Assembly (NCBI GenBank): GCA_949752795.1
Contig: OX457075.1
Coordinates: 6,004,001-6,068,000 of the forward strand
Length of the DNA stretch: 64,000 bases
Direction of reading: 5' to 3'
From: Hyperoodon ampullatus
Lineage: Eukaryota; Chordata; Mammalia; Artiodactyla; Ziphiidae
Of this stretch, positions 23,296-48,289 are shown piece after piece (within the stretch, counting starts at the first letter, position 1; each line of letters opens with the position of its first letter). A program made the translations under genes and the position numbers. Below the pieces are notes generated by a model that was not told the origin of the DNA, made no database searches, and saw nothing but the letters and a program-made list of their open reading frames with translations.

Positions 23296-24088
23296 TAACC
23301 TTCTACTTTTATTAAACATCGTTTGAGAACCGACCACTAAGATGGGAGACTTTACCTATGAACCAGGTACAGATTAGTAAACTGAGGCATACGCATGTGA
23401 ATAATCCCGTCCACTGTCACTCCACTAATTATGTACTAGAGCTGAGGTAGCTTGATCTCCAAGCCATTCCTTTGTTCGCTCCATCAGGCTGCCAGGCTGT
23501 CTGCCAAAGGCGCCATCATGGTTTGAATTCACATCAATATGGGGCTCATTGATAAGTTCCCGGCCATAGATCTGCACTGTGAAAATTCCAAAGACTCTAC
23601 CTTTTGCCCAGTTGGACCCTGAACTTAGGTCGTCAGGTTGTCATCAAATTTATTTGGAAGCTGATTTGTCTACACACATCTTCTCCTCCCTCCCTTTCTC
23701 TAAGGTAAGTATAAAAGCTAAAGCAGGAAGTGCTCTGATAACTCCTGTAACTGTTCCCATGGAGCATTCAACTTTGAAGGTAGTATGTCAAAAGTAACCT
23801 AATGGATTTATGGTTCATTAGACCCTAAGAGCCATCCTCAATTATCCACTTCCTCTTAGCCCAGTACCCAACCAGTTTTGAAGATTAGTTTCTTATGCCT
23901 CCTAAAGGCAGTTTGTCAAACTTAATTTGTTGAATCATCTTCTTGTTTTTTCATTCAATCTCAGGTGAAAAGAAGGCACAGTTATTTTTGTTTCTGCTAG
24001 TCCTGTTATTTTTCATCCATTCCCTATGCAGCCTCTTAAGAATTTACTGTAACGTTATAAGAGTGTGGCATCAAAATACCAAAACTAA

Positions 24089-24278
24089 GGGCTTCCCTGG
24101 TGGCGCAGTGGTTGAGAGTCCGCCTGCCGATGCAGGGGAAACGGGTTCGCGCCCCAGCCTGGGAGGATCCCACATGCCGCGGAGCGGCTGGGCCTGTGAG
24201 CCATGGCCGCTGAGCCTGCGCGTCTGGAGCCTGTGCTCCGCAACGGGAGAGGCCGCAGCGGTGAGAGGCCCGCGTACC

Positions 24279-24309
<31 letters not shown>
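24089..24309 (+). mobile_element. CHR-type SINE
   Basis: GGGCTTCCCTGGTGGCGCAG head, about 29 A at the end, target duplication TACCAAAACTAA flanking. Confidence 0.95.
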
Positions 24310-24312
<3 letters not shown>

Positions 24313-24359
24313 CAAAACTAAAAAGATCATGACAGAATAAGTGATCTAGTTCAATGCTC

Positions 24360-24660
24360 TCAGTAAAATACGAAAAACCTGAGGCTTATTGGAGTGAAAT
24401 GACTTACCAAATGTCACCCTGGGTGTTACCATCAGAATTGGACTAGAATTTGGACTTCTCAGCCCAGAACTTTCCACTCAGCCTGCTCAGCTTGGCCTAC
24501 CTGAGTGTGAATTTCTACTCTGTCTCCTATTAGCTATGTGGCTTTTTAAACAAGTGGCTTAAAATTCTAAGCTTCTGTTTCCACATCTACAGGAAATAGT
24601 AATGTTTATCCCAGTGAATAAATGAGGAACATTAAGTAAAGCATTTATCAAATGGATAAC
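24360..24660. repeat. MIR-like fragment(s)
   Basis: Contains ATTAGCTATGTGGCTTTTTA and TTCTGTTTCCACATCTACAG, MIR-like. Boundaries approximate. Confidence 0.5.
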
Positions 24661-25210
24661 AGTAAATACTATTTTTCTCATGTTCTTTTCCCCTCAATCT
24701 GGAAATACATTTTTAATATCTTATTTTTTCTGATACTATTCTGAATTCTGAATCATTCTGAATATATCTTTTCTGTTTCAGTCACTGACTCCTTTCCCTA
24801 CTTCAGACCTAAATATATAGATATTTGCAGCATTATTATAACCATTTCCCCACCTCAGTATTCTTATGTATTTCCACCTGATCTTAACCATCAATTCTAT
24901 GCTCAGGTACCCAAGCCTGCATATTCAGCCTTGACTTTTCTTACTTCCAAGGTCTAGGTCCATGGAACTTGTGGGTCAGTGAACATCTCAGATTCTGCCA
25001 CAAAATCATTAAGAACTCCTCCCTGTAAATTAAATAAAGTTCAAATTTCCTTGCCCTGACATTCAAGGATGTCCATCACCTGACCTCTAAACACCCTCTA
25101 GCTGTGCAAAATTCTTCTATCACCTTGAACCTGTTTTACATCGTGTTTCAAGTTCTACCTAGTTGACTGTTACTAACACTCAAACATTGTATTTATCTAA
25201 TCTTTTCTCT

Positions 25211-25558
25211 TTTTTTAATAAATTTATTGATTGATTTTTGACTGCGTTGGATCTTTGTTGCTGTGCGCAGGCTCTTCTCTAGTTGCAGCGAGCGGGGCTT
25301 GCTCTTCGTTGCGGTGAGCAGGCTTCTCATTGTGGTGGCTTCTCTTGTTGCGGAACACAGGCTCTAGGCACACAGGCTTCAGTAGTTGTGGCACACAGGC
25401 TCAGTAGTTGTAGCTCGCGGGCTCTAGAGCACAGGCTCAGTAGTTGTGCATGGGTTAGTTGCTCCGTGGCATGTGGGATCTCCCTGGACCAGGGCTCAAA
25501 CCCATGTCCCCTGCATTGGCAGGCAGATTCTTAACCACTGTGCCACCAGGGAAGCCCC
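25211..25558 (-). mobile_element. CHR-type SINE, long subfamily
   Basis: Reverse orientation; the longest copy, with repeated CAGGCTCAGTAGTTG units inside. Tail GACTGCGTTGGATCTTTG at left, GGGAAGCCCC at right. Confidence 0.9.
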
Positions 25559-26427
25559 TCTAACCCTTTCTATTAGATTCTAAGTTCCTTGACGAACCCA
25601 TATTTAATGCAACTTTGTATTTTCCTTTATCAGCAAATTCAGTGTCTGAAGTTCAATAAATGTTGGTTAAATGAATGATGTCTCTCAGCATCTCATTTTT
25701 AGATTTGGTGTCTTGATGCCAGGTAGAAGTTTGTGCTGTTCTCTGTTGCACCGTTGTAGCCCTAGTCCCAGAGACATATTCTGAAGTAGGGAACACAGTG
25801 GTCTCATGAAGCTTTGCTTGGCATCTTTCTTATTTACCAAGAGGAAGTTGGTTAAACATAATTGTGCCCAAGAACTTCCTCTCCCAATAGTAATGTTTGT
25901 CATTTCAGAGTCCTGGGTTCTATAATCAGCTTTCCCATGAATTATTGTAGTTTCAGTATACAACAAAGGTTCCCCATCTCTTAAACTGGGCATTAGGGCC
26001 TTTTGGAAATGCACCAAGAAATATTCAAAAAAGAAAGAAAAACATTCACAATGGAAATTTTTCTGTGTGTGATTTCAGATATACTCAGCTTTAGTTTCAA
26101 ATTGTTGAAGTCCCAAATCTGAATTGTCAAAAGCAATCAGCCCAGACAGCACTGGTACACTGAGGTTAATCTGGTACAGCTCATTAATTACGCCTTTGTT
26201 CATAAATTCAATGGGAATTTCTAGTCCTTTCTAATTGTTCAAGCATCTGGCATTTTGCTTTTTCTTTAAACTCTCTTCTCTTTTTGACCTTTCCTATGAC
26301 ACGTATTCCTTCTGGTTGGACTATACTTAAAACTAATAAGATAAAACTGATACTTAACACTCACTGATTTTTTTCCTCTGTGCCAAGTCCTACAGTAAAC
26401 ATCTTCCATGGAGCAAGTTAGCAACTT

Positions 26428-26646
26428 GTTTTTTTGTTTGTTTGTTTGTTTTTTGCGGTACGCGGGCCTCTCACTGTTGCGGCCCCTCTCGTTGCGGAGC
26501 ACAGGCTCCGTACGCGCAGGCTCAACGGCCATGGCTCATGGGCCCAGCCGCTCCGCGGCATGTGGGATCTTCCTGGACCGGAGCACGAACCCGCATCCCC
26601 TGCATCGGCAGGCGGACTCTCAACCACTGCGCCACCAGGGCAGCCC
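26428..26646 (-). mobile_element. CHR-type SINE inside a MIR/L2-like repeat
   Basis: Reverse orientation with a (TTTG)n tail. Target duplication TTAGCAACTT on both sides; it splits an older repeat running from about 26,350 to 26,840. Confidence 0.94.
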
Positions 26647-28470
26647 ACAACTTAGCAACTTACTTAATGTTCACAACAGCCCTGTGAGTTAGGTGCTGTT
26701 ATTATCCCCATGATTCAACTGAGGAAATTGCAGCTTGGGAAAGTTAAGTAAGAGCCCAAGGTCATACTTTTTGTAAGTGGTAGAGTCAGGGCTGGAGCCA
26801 TTTGACTTGAAAGTCATCACTTTTAACCACTAGAGGCATGGCTTCCCTTCTTTGGCTTTTCTCTCTCATTGTTCTGGTTACAGTTTACCATTGGTGCGCT
26901 CCCTAGTTCAGGTCCTGACTTCCCTCTCGCTGGGTGATTGCCTCTGTTCAAAGACTTTAGCCATCATCTCTAGGCTAAGGACTCCCAACATTTTGTTTGT
27001 AGTTGGGTCTCTCCTACCATCTACTAGACATCCTTGCTCAACTGCTCTGTAGAGGCTTCATAAGAAAAACCTTAACACATCAGTCATAGACTAGACACCT
27101 TCCATTAAGACCAGGGCAAATGCTTACAAAACCTCCAGCAACTAGTTCAAGCTCTCGAGCAGAGAGCCCACTGCCAAGCAACAAATCCAAGGCGTACTTA
27201 TTACTTATTCTCTGATAACAGGAACCAAGTTCATCTCCCCCATCGATGCCGTGTCTTGGTGAATGGTATCTTTTCGGAACTGGCAATATAATTTGTGGGG
27301 CACAGAGAAGAATAAAAATGTAAGAGCACTTGTTCAAACTTCTTCAGAATTTCAAGACTGTGACAGTAGAGTATGAAGCCAAGCGTGGGCCCTTCTGCAC
27401 GCAAGACCCTACCTGACAGCATGGGCTGGTCCTAGTAACTCTGTTGACGTCGCTGATCGTTAGAGACCTAAAAGTCATCCCTTATCACATCCAACAGAAC
27501 ACCAGTCTTGCCACTCCTACTGCCATGATATTTCTTATGTTTCCATGATCTCCAATGCCACTGCCATTGTTTTCAAGTCCTCACCATTTACTATTGGAAG
27601 AGTATATATTCCAATCCTAAACTGATCTCTTTGTCTCAAATCTAAGCCCATGATACTTGCCCATCGTTGCAGGCTTGGATTCCTTTTACAACCTCCAAAC
27701 GCATCCCCCTGCCTTCATTATCACTCCCCATTTTATCCCACCCCTACTATTTTTTCCCCAAATACTACCAGTCATTTAAATGCATATTTCTTTACAATGG
27801 GCAATGCTTCATTTAAATATGATTCAAATATACGAATATAATAAAGTCATTTCTCTGCTTAAAAACATTCCCTCTGTTTTTAGGATACATTGAAACTCCT
27901 TTATTGCATGACCCTTTTTATTCTTTAATGCTTCAGCCATATTGAGGTGTGTGTACTTCCTCAATAGACCTTGTTAAGCTGCTAGTCTTTGAACACCCTT
28001 CTTTCTCTTCCTGGGATTTTCTAGCCTTTGGTTTGCATATTGTACACTAATCACCCTTTAAAACTCATCTCATGTATTGCCTCATCTAGGAAAATCTATG
28101 CTTACCATGTACTTTTTTCAGTACCCTCCCCTTCCCTGTTTTGTCCATGGAAAGCCCCACCCCCTCTGCTGCCCTCTAGTCTGGGTTGGGGACTCTATAC
28201 TTCTAAACTGTCTGCTTATGTTTATATAGCCCTTATTTCATTGTGTTGAAACAATCCATTTGTCCATTTCTCCACTAGTGAGCTCCTTGAAGGTAGGGTT
28301 GGTGCCCTTAATCTTTCTACTATCTAGCTCAGGAGGTAGCATCCTAGGTTTGCTTATTAAATGGTTATTGAACAAATGAGTCATTAGAGCAGAGATTCTG
28401 GTGCTTACAGGGTTAGGTCTAACCCGGTTAATGAAACAATACTTGAGTCAATGCAGTGTTCATCTACAAA

Positions 28471-28722
28471 TGATCCTTGAACAACATGGGTTTGGACTGC
28501 ATGGGTCCACTTACACGTGGATTTTTTTCCATATTAAATACGGCAGTGCTACAGTGTTCCGCAGTTAGGGTTAGGATTAGGGTTAGGGTTAGGGTTGAAT
28601 CCCAGGATGCGAATTTCAAATACTGAGGAACCACATATACGGAGGCCTGATCAAAAGTTATATGCGGATTTTTCACTGTGGGGAAGGTTGGTGTCCCTAA
28701 CCCCCAAGTTGTTCAAGGGTCA
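28471..28722. mobile_element. Tigger-type MITE with inverted ends
   Basis: Left end TGATCCTTGAACAACATGGG; right end, complemented, TGACCCTTGAACAACTTGGG. The body (GGGTCCACTTACACGTGGAT) fits the TcMar-Tigger group. Internal telomere-like repeats are listed separately. Confidence 0.8.
28565..28594 (+). repeat. interstitial telomere-like repeat, five TTAGGG units
   Basis: TTAGGG, TTAGGA, TTAGGG, TTAGGG, TTAGGG in a row, inside the Tigger element. Confidence 0.95.
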
Positions 28723-28840
28723 AATGTATTTCTTCTCTTAACGGATGATATTTTAAGTACACTGCTAAGTGCTGTAATGTAAACATGAGAAAGCCATGGA
28801 TCTTTTCTACAGGGAACTGACAAATTAGCAAGTGAAATAA

Positions 28841-28862
28841 GACACACACACACACACACACA
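28841..28862. repeat. (AC)n
   Basis: About eleven CA units. Confidence 0.95.
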
Positions 28863-29571
28863 GCCATGATCACTACATAAGAGAAAAGCGACATGTATGA
28901 AAAGAGAATAAAACATCTGTGGGGACAGAGTTGAGAGAGAATTCCCTACCTTCAGGTGGTTTGGGTAATGGCCTGAACTAGTGGGTCTCTAATAGATATG
29001 GGTGGGAAGTGATTGTTTTGGCATGATCATTGGAGATCTTCCCAGGGTCCATGAGGCTTTGACTATCCTTGGAGAATTAGACAGCCTGTCATGTGTACTC
29101 TTCAAATGACCCTCTCTTCAAAGGACAAGTTTTCCTGGTGTTGCCCTTTACTCATTCACCGTGCCTCCACCACGTTAGAAAACCACCAGCAAAAAATAAG
29201 AAACATAATTCCTGTTCTGACTTACCGACAGTGTTATAGACAGGGAAAAAATGCCATGGAGGGAAAACCCGTTGTAAACTTTTAAAAATTAGAGATATAT
29301 AAAATAATTGTGACATCAAAATCATTGTCTTTATGGTCTGGAAGAAACAGAAGAGCTATTCTACGTTTGAACGCATGTTGTTTAAAATTTCCATAGATTC
29401 ACGTAGCCTATCAATTGATTTTTTTTGTGGATGAATTTGCAGATCACATACAGGATTGAATCATAGCTGGAAAGCATCTTAATCTATTTATCTCTGATTA
29501 TTTTTAGATGTGTGAAAACAGACGAGAGAGGTAAGTGAATTATTGAAGGCCACAGAGCAGTTTTCTTTTTA

Positions 29572-30170
29572 ACAGACTTTATTTTTTTGGAGCAGTTTTA
29601 GTCCATAGCAAAATTGAACAGAAAGTACAGAGTCCCCATGTATCTTCTACCCAACACACGCACAGCTCTGCACACCAGAATGGTACCCTTGTTACAACTG
29701 ATAAACCTACATTGACACATGATGAGCATCCAAAGTTCACAATTTACATTAAGGCTCACTTCTGGTGGTGTACATTCTATGGGTTTTGGGAAATGTATGC
29801 CATGTATCCACCATTATACTCTCATACAGAATAGTTTCACTGCCCTAAACATCCTCTGTGCTTCTCCTGCTCATCACTCCCTCTGCCCTAACCCCTGGCA
29901 ATCACTGATCCTTTTACTGCCTCCATGGTTTTACCTTTTTCCAGAATGTCACATAGTTAGAATCACACAGTCTGTGGCCTTTTCAGAGTGACGTCTTTCA
30001 CTTAATAACATGCATGTCATGTTTCTGCAGGTCTTTACATGGCTTGATCACTCATTTCTTTTTAGCCCTGAATAATATTCTACTGTAAGGATAGGTACCT
30101 TGGTTTATTTCATGCTTCCAATTTTTGGCAATTATGAATCAAGCTGCTATAAACACTCATGTGCAGGGTT
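29572..30170 (-). mobile_element. L1 fragment, antisense
   Basis: CAAAATTGAACAGAAAGTACAG through TGTACATTCTATGGGTTTTGG to ATGAATCAAGCTGCTATAAAC match the complement of an old L1 3' region. It lies just past the IDO1 3' end. Confidence 0.6.
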
Positions 30171-30190
30171 TTTTTTTAATGGACATTAGT

Positions 30191-30196
30191 TTTATT
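30191..30196 (-). terminator. IDO1: candidate IDO1 polyadenylation signal
   Basis: AATAAA on the minus strand about 100 nt after the IDO1 stop codon, followed by T-rich DNA. It is the first canonical hexamer downstream of the stop. Position only; no transcript evidence. Confidence 0.5.
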
Positions 30197-30294
30197 TTCC
30201 TCTCCTCAAGTTATGAATGTTAATGCTATTTCTGATATAATGAGCAGTGACATTACCACATGTGGTAGCAATATAAGCACTTTCTCGGATTACG

Positions 30295-42450
<12,156 letters not shown>

Positions 42451-43425
42451 ACAAAAGCCTCACTATTCATCATATGAAGAAACTGGAAGTTTATATTCCT
42501 GGCAAACATTTATTACTAGGAACATCTACTGACTTAAGGAAATCAGAAAGGGCCTGAAACAACAAAAACCATGAAAATAGGTGACGAGAAAGAACATTTT
42601 TATTTTATGGGAACTTTTGAAACTTTGAATTAAAATAATGAATTTAATCATGGCTAACATCCTAAACCATCACTTAGTTATTACAGTCACTGGCTTTCTT
42701 TAAACCCCCAGGGTTCTTTGAACATATTAGTGTCTTGTTTCAGTAGCCATGAAAGAAAATCTCTGGTACCCAGAGTCAGTGCCTCTGAAATAGAAAAAAA
42801 AAAAAAGAAAGAAAGAAAAGAAAAAAGCAAGCACATGAAGAATTTAGAAACACAGCATCTCTTCACCCCCTAGCTCCATTTTTCTTCCCGAGTATTTTGT
42901 GAATTCACAATGATACTTTCTTCTTCGTATTCCTAATGAGTCATTTTTAAGGAAGATTTTCCTGCATCTCTACTTTACCTGATCTCTAAGGGACTGATAA
43001 GGAAACAGTCCACATTTGGAGATTCTGGAATATGTTCATAGTTGAAAGAAAGGATAAAACACCTTGAAAATGGTTCTTTCAAAATGCAATTAAGATTGCA
43101 TTTGGTAAAGGTTTTCAGGGTTTCTGCAGGTCTGTGGTCACTTATAGGCATCATGTGATCTTATAATCTCATACAAGAAGCTGAAGCAAGAGAAGAAGCC
43201 ATGTTATTCCTTATGACGGTCAAAAGGAAAAAAAAGGAGTTAATGTTCAGTATATTAAAAGACAATGCAGTGCTGTCATCCAGCTTGTCAGTACTTAAAA
43301 TACATTTCAATAGTACATTATATTGGAATGACTACATTATAGAATGGTTTTCACACTATTCTTCCCTATTACATTATGGCTTTTTTTTTTTTTTTAAGAT
43401 GTAGTTTTGCAAGAATAGGCTCCCT

Positions 43426-43454
43426 TTACGGTAAATATAGAAGAAACTGAAACT
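43426..43454. promoter_or_regulatory. IDO1: distal IFN-gamma element of IDO1: GAS plus ISRE
   Basis: TTACGGTAA at 43,426-43,434 fits the palindromic GAS (TTNCNNNAA), and GAAACTGAAACT at 43,443-43,454 is a perfect ISRE. The pair sits about 1.17 kb upstream of the IDO1 ATG, close to the position of the IFN-gamma-responsive GAS/ISRE block known for human IDO1. An L1 tail begins about 55 bp further upstream. Confidence 0.75.
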
Positions 43455-43508
43455 AAAATTACACAGCCAAGAGAACACAATGATGACGCTTTTTAAAATG
43501 AATTATTC

Positions 43509-44282
43509 ATCCTCCTACACTGTTGGTGGGAATGTAAGTTGATACAGCTACTGTGGAAAACAGTATGCAGGTTCCTCAGAAGACTAAACATAGAATTACC
43601 ATATGATTCAGTAATCCCACTTCTGGGCATATATCCAGACAAAACTCTAATTCAAAAAGATACATGCACCCCTATGTTCATAGAAGCACTATTCACAATA
43701 GCCAAGACATGGAAACAACCTAAATGTCCATTGACAGAGGAATGGATAAAGAAGATGTGGTACATATATAATGGAATACTACTCATCCATAAAGAAGAAC
43801 AAAATAATGCCACTTGCAGCAACATGGATGCAACTAGAGATTATCATACTAAGTGAAGCCAGAAAGAGAAAGAAAAACACTATATGATATCACTTTCATG
43901 TGGAATCTAAAATATGACACAAATGAACCTATCTACAAAACAGAAACAGACTCACGGACATAGAGAACAGACTTGTGGTTGCCAAGGGAGAGTAGGTTGG
44001 GGGAGGGATGGAGTGGGAGGTTGGGATTAGCAGATGTAAGCTATTATATGTAGAATAGATAAACAACAAGGTTCTACTGTGCAGCACAGAGAACTATATT
44101 CAATATCCTATGATAAACCATAATGGAAAAGAATATAAAAAATGTGTGTGTATATATATATATATATAATATATATATATATATACATATATACATATAT
44201 ATATAAAACTGAATCACTTTGCTTTACAGAAGAAATTAGTACAACATTGTAAACCGACTATAATTCAAAAAAAGATTAAAAA
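43509..44282 (+). mobile_element. 5'-truncated L1 with ORF2 C-terminus and 3' UTR
   Basis: Encodes the tail of ORF2 ([20 protein letters not shown]..., [10 protein letters not shown]) and the L1 3' UTR with (TA)n. Flanks AAAATGAATTATTCAT and AAAATGAATGGTTCAT look like a target duplication. It lies next to the distal IDO1 interferon element. Confidence 0.88.
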
Positions 44283-45694
44283 AAATGAATGGTTCATGAG
44301 GCTAAAACTGCTGAAATCAGGCCCAAGGGAGAATACAAAAAATATGATGTTGGCCTATCCATATGGAAGCCAAAAATACCAGCAAATTTTTATTTATTTA
44401 TTTAGATAGATACATGATAGATATAATTAAAATATGTCACAACAATAGCGTGAATATGAGAATAGATATAAATGCTATTAAGATTCTTGCATTTTCTGGA
44501 ACGATAAATGAGAACTAATTTATAAGGGTTTTGAAAAGTTACAGATGTTTGTTCTAATCTTTAGGGTAATAAGTAGGTAAATGCTGTTACAATTATAAGC
44601 AATAAGCCAATAGATGGAAAAACTGATTAATAAGTAAATCTTAATCAATACAAGAGAAGACATAAAAAGAGAAAAATGGATGCTAAACAGAGCTATCACA
44701 AAGAAAATAGTTCAATGGTAGATTTAAAATCATGTATATCAATAAATACATCATATGTAACTTGACTAAGCATTCCAATTTAAAACTACAAAGATTGTCA
44801 GACTGGGCTTTTAAAAACATCATATTTATATGTCATTTAAAATGTAAAAATCCAAAATATAAGGATGCAGAAATGTTGAAAAGTAAAATGATAAAAATAT
44901 ACATCACAGAAAACAAATATTTTTATTTGTAGCATAGCTACAAATAAGCATAGCTATAAGTAGCATAGCTGTGTAAATATTTAGTGTAGACTTTAAGGCA
45001 AAAAGTATCATTAGATACTGTGCTATGCTTCCATCTCATGATTTTGGAAAAATAAACACCACATTAAGCTCAAAGAATGTAAAAGGAAGAAAATAATGTA
45101 AGAGGAAGTAAATAAGTGAAGATATTAGTGGAATAGAAAAGTATATACCTATATTTGAAAACAAAAATTCTAAGCCCCTAATAAGACTAATAAAGAAAAA
45201 ATAAAGGAGGAAATACGTAATGTCAAGAATGAAAAAGGGCACATCACTGCAATGCTACAGTAATTACAAATATATTAATATTCCAGTGAGAGTCTGAGCC
45301 ACTTTTTTGTTGTTGCAAGCTTTAACCAAAAAGAAGTGCAAGGTATTTAGAGTAAATATATTTTCCTTAATAACTACATTTCCCTAATTTGTCTTTGAAA
45401 GAATGCCACACACACCAAATAATTATCAACATTTTAATTATCAAACACTTAAATAGCATTTTACTAAACAATTTACAAATGTTAACCCATTCCTTTCTTG
45501 CACACATCCTAAAAGGTATATATGTTTTCCTTATTTTCCTTATGATAAATGTAAGACATGTAGAATTCAAGTAATTGTCCAATCTCACAGTTAGTAAGTG
45601 GAAAGACAGGATTTCAGCCTAAGCAGTCTGGTTCAAGAATCATGATCTTAAGATCATTATGATGGGCAGCCTTTCTTAAGAGATTAAAAAAGCA

Positions 45695-45745
45695 CTGCTT
45701 TTTTTTCTTCTTCTTCTTCTTCTCTTTTTCTTTCTTTTACTCTTG
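45695..45745. repeat. (TTC)n pyrimidine tract
   Basis: T-rich run with seven or so TTC units. Confidence 0.85.
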
Positions 45746-46029
45746 GGTTTAACAAGGAATGTGAGTTTCCGGAAGAGGATTTCTACAAACTAGTTACACA
45801 TTGTGACAATTCTGTGAATTTTATGCTAGTACATCTTTATTTGTTTATAGTTCAGATAGTCCACACTCTACAGAGCACTTTCAAAATCAGCAAATAGATT
45901 TTTAGTCAAAGAACCCAACATAACTGTACTTAGAAATCTCAGCATATTACATAGCAAAAGGAAAGGTGAAAAGCAACATGCAATAAGAACAAAACATGGA
46001 AAGAGAATAGGAACAAAGCACAAATGTGC

Positions 46030-46182
46030 TCAGGTCCCATAGTCAGCCTTCCACTTCTGTGGTTCTACATCTGCAGATTCAACCAACCAACCAACCAACA
46101 TAGTTTAGTATTGTATGTATTTACTGAAAAAAAATCTGTGTATAAGTGGACCCTTGCAGTTCAAACCTGTGTTGTTCACAGG
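46030..46182 (-). mobile_element. Tigger-type MITE fragment
   Basis: CTGCAGATTCAACCAACCAACC and TATAAGTGGACCCTTGCAG to GTGTTGTTCA resemble the element at 28.5 kb. Confidence 0.65.
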
Positions 46183-46204
46183 AAAAGAAAACTACAGGAC
46201 AATA

Positions 46205-46737
46205 TTCTTGATTGAATATAGGTGCAGAAATCCTCAACAAAATACAAGCAAATCAAATTCAACAGCACATTAAAAATATCATAAACCATGACCAAGTGGG
46301 ATTTATCCCAAGGATGCAAGGATGGTTTAATATATGAAATAAGCTAACATGATACACCACATTAAGAGAATGAAGAACAAAAATCAAATGATCAACCAAA
46401 CTGATGCAGAAAAATAATTTGACAAACTTCAACACGTATTTCATTATAAAAAGACACAGCAAATTAGGAATTTCAGGAAATTATCTCAACAAAATAAAGG
46501 CACTGGTGAAAAGCTCACTGATGACATTATAGCCCATGGTATAAAACTGAAAGTACTTCCTCTAAGATCAAGAGCAAGGCAAAGTTGCCCACACTTGCCC
46601 CTTCTGTTCAACGTAGTACCAGAAGTCTAACCCAGAGAAACTAGTTAAGAAAAAGATAAAAGGCATCCAAATAAGATATAAGGAAGCAAAATTTTTGCTC
46701 ACAGATGACATGATTTTATACATAGAAAACCCTACAG

Positions 46738-46781
<44 letters not shown>

Positions 46782-47462
46782 AACCTGTCAGAAATAATAA
46801 ATGAATTGACCAAAGTTTCACAATAGGAAATCAATATACCAAAATCAGCTGAACTTCTATATATTCATAGAGAACAATCTAAAAAGGAAATTAAGAAAAT
46901 AGTTTCATTTTTAATACATCAAAGAGAATAAAATACATAGAAATGAACTTAACTAGGGAGGTGAAAGTCTTATACATTGAAAACTACAAACATTGCTGTA
47001 GAGATTTTTAAAAGACACAAATGGAAAGATATCCTGTTTTCATGATTGGAAGACTTAATATTGCTAAAATGTCTATAATACCCAAGCAATCTACAGATCC
47101 AATGCAATCCCTACAAAAATTTCAACAGCAGTTTTTACAGAAACAGAAAAAAAAACCCAACCCTAACATTTGTATGCAACCACAAAGGAATAGCCAAGAA
47201 TGTTCTTGAAAAAGAAAAACAATTCTGGAGGCCTCACATTTCCTGATTTCAAAACATATTACAAAGCTACAGTAATTAAAACAGTATGGTCCTGACATAA
47301 AGATAGACTTAGAGCAATAGAATGGAAGAAATAGCCTAGAAATAAATCCACACATATCACCTGATCTTGATAAGGATGCCAAAAATACAGAATGAGGAAA
47401 GGAAAACCTCTTCAACAAATGGTGTTTTGAAAACTGGATATCCACATGCAAAAGAATGAAAT
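46205..47462 (+). mobile_element. L1 ORF2 relic
   Basis: GTGCAGAAATCCTCAACAAAAT, ATAAAGGCACTGGTGAAAAG and AAAGCTACAGTAATTAAAAC are the L1 reverse-transcriptase region with many stops. It contains an (AC)n expansion at 46,740-46,772. Confidence 0.85.
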
Positions 47463-47750
47463 TCGGTGCTTATTTTACATTTTCTGTTTCTATTCATCCA
47501 CAGATGGACATTTAGTTTGTTTCTGCCTCTAGTTATTGTGAATAATGCTGCAAAGAACATGGGTGTGCATGTTCATGGGAGACCCTGATTTCCATTCTTT
47601 TGGCTAAATGCATGGAAGTGGGATTGCTAGATCATATAGTATTTTTTTAATTTTTTGAGCAACCTCCATACTATTTTCCATAGTGGCTGCCCCATTTTAC
47701 ATTCCCACCAACAGTTTACAAGCAGCTAATTAGCAACTAATTCTCCAATG
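47463..47750 (-). mobile_element. L1 3' fragment, opposite orientation
   Basis: GAATAATGCTGCAAAGAACATG and ATAGTGGCTGCCCCATTTTAC are the complement of L1 ORF2 3' DNA. It abuts the previous L1 in reverse, perhaps a 5'-inversion. Confidence 0.75.
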
Positions 47751-48289
47751 TTGAACCTCTAAAGACACAAGACATAGGTACAAACCTCTCCTGGCTGATC
47801 CACAAGTTTACAGACTGAATTAAACCCATTCCAGGCAATCCACAGTCACAGGAACTAGAAATGAAACATTGTTTCTGAGTTTTGGGTCTGTTTTGTGATA
47901 TTATTGTAACAGCTCACTGATACATACACTACGACCCATCAAGTTAATTTCTTTGTACTTTCCCAAGAGAAATGCATGTAAATATCCAGCAAAAGACATG
48001 AATTAGAATGTCCATAGTGTCACTGGTTTCCATAGGAAACTACCCAAAAGTCCATAAATAGATAAATGGACAAATAAATGTTGAGCAAAAGATGCCAGAT
48101 ACAAAATGATAGATACATCATCGTCACATTACAAATGTAGCAACATAAGAAAAACTAATATATAGTGATAGAAGTGAAGTTAATGGTTACTTCTGAGGGT
48201 AATAAATAGAAGTGAGCATTATAGTGGGATTCTAAGGGTGATGGTAATGTTCTATTTCTTTCTCTGAGCTCTATTTTTACAGCTAAGCT

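Larger units (their letters stand above)
22263..30190. other. IDO1-IDO2 intergenic region
   Basis: 8 kb between the IDO2 start and the IDO1 end. It holds four CHR SINEs (23,008; 24,089; 25,211; 26,428), MIR/L2-like fragments, a Tigger-type element with telomere-like repeats (28,471-28,722) and an antisense L1 fragment from about 29,572. The IDO2 promoter and any 5' exon must lie here or in the first few hundred bases, but no distinctive motif was found. Confidence 0.7.

Noticed and set aside
43539..43856. 105-codon open frame with protein-like sequence
   Set aside because: It is the C-terminal end of L1 ORF2 in a truncated L1, not a host gene.
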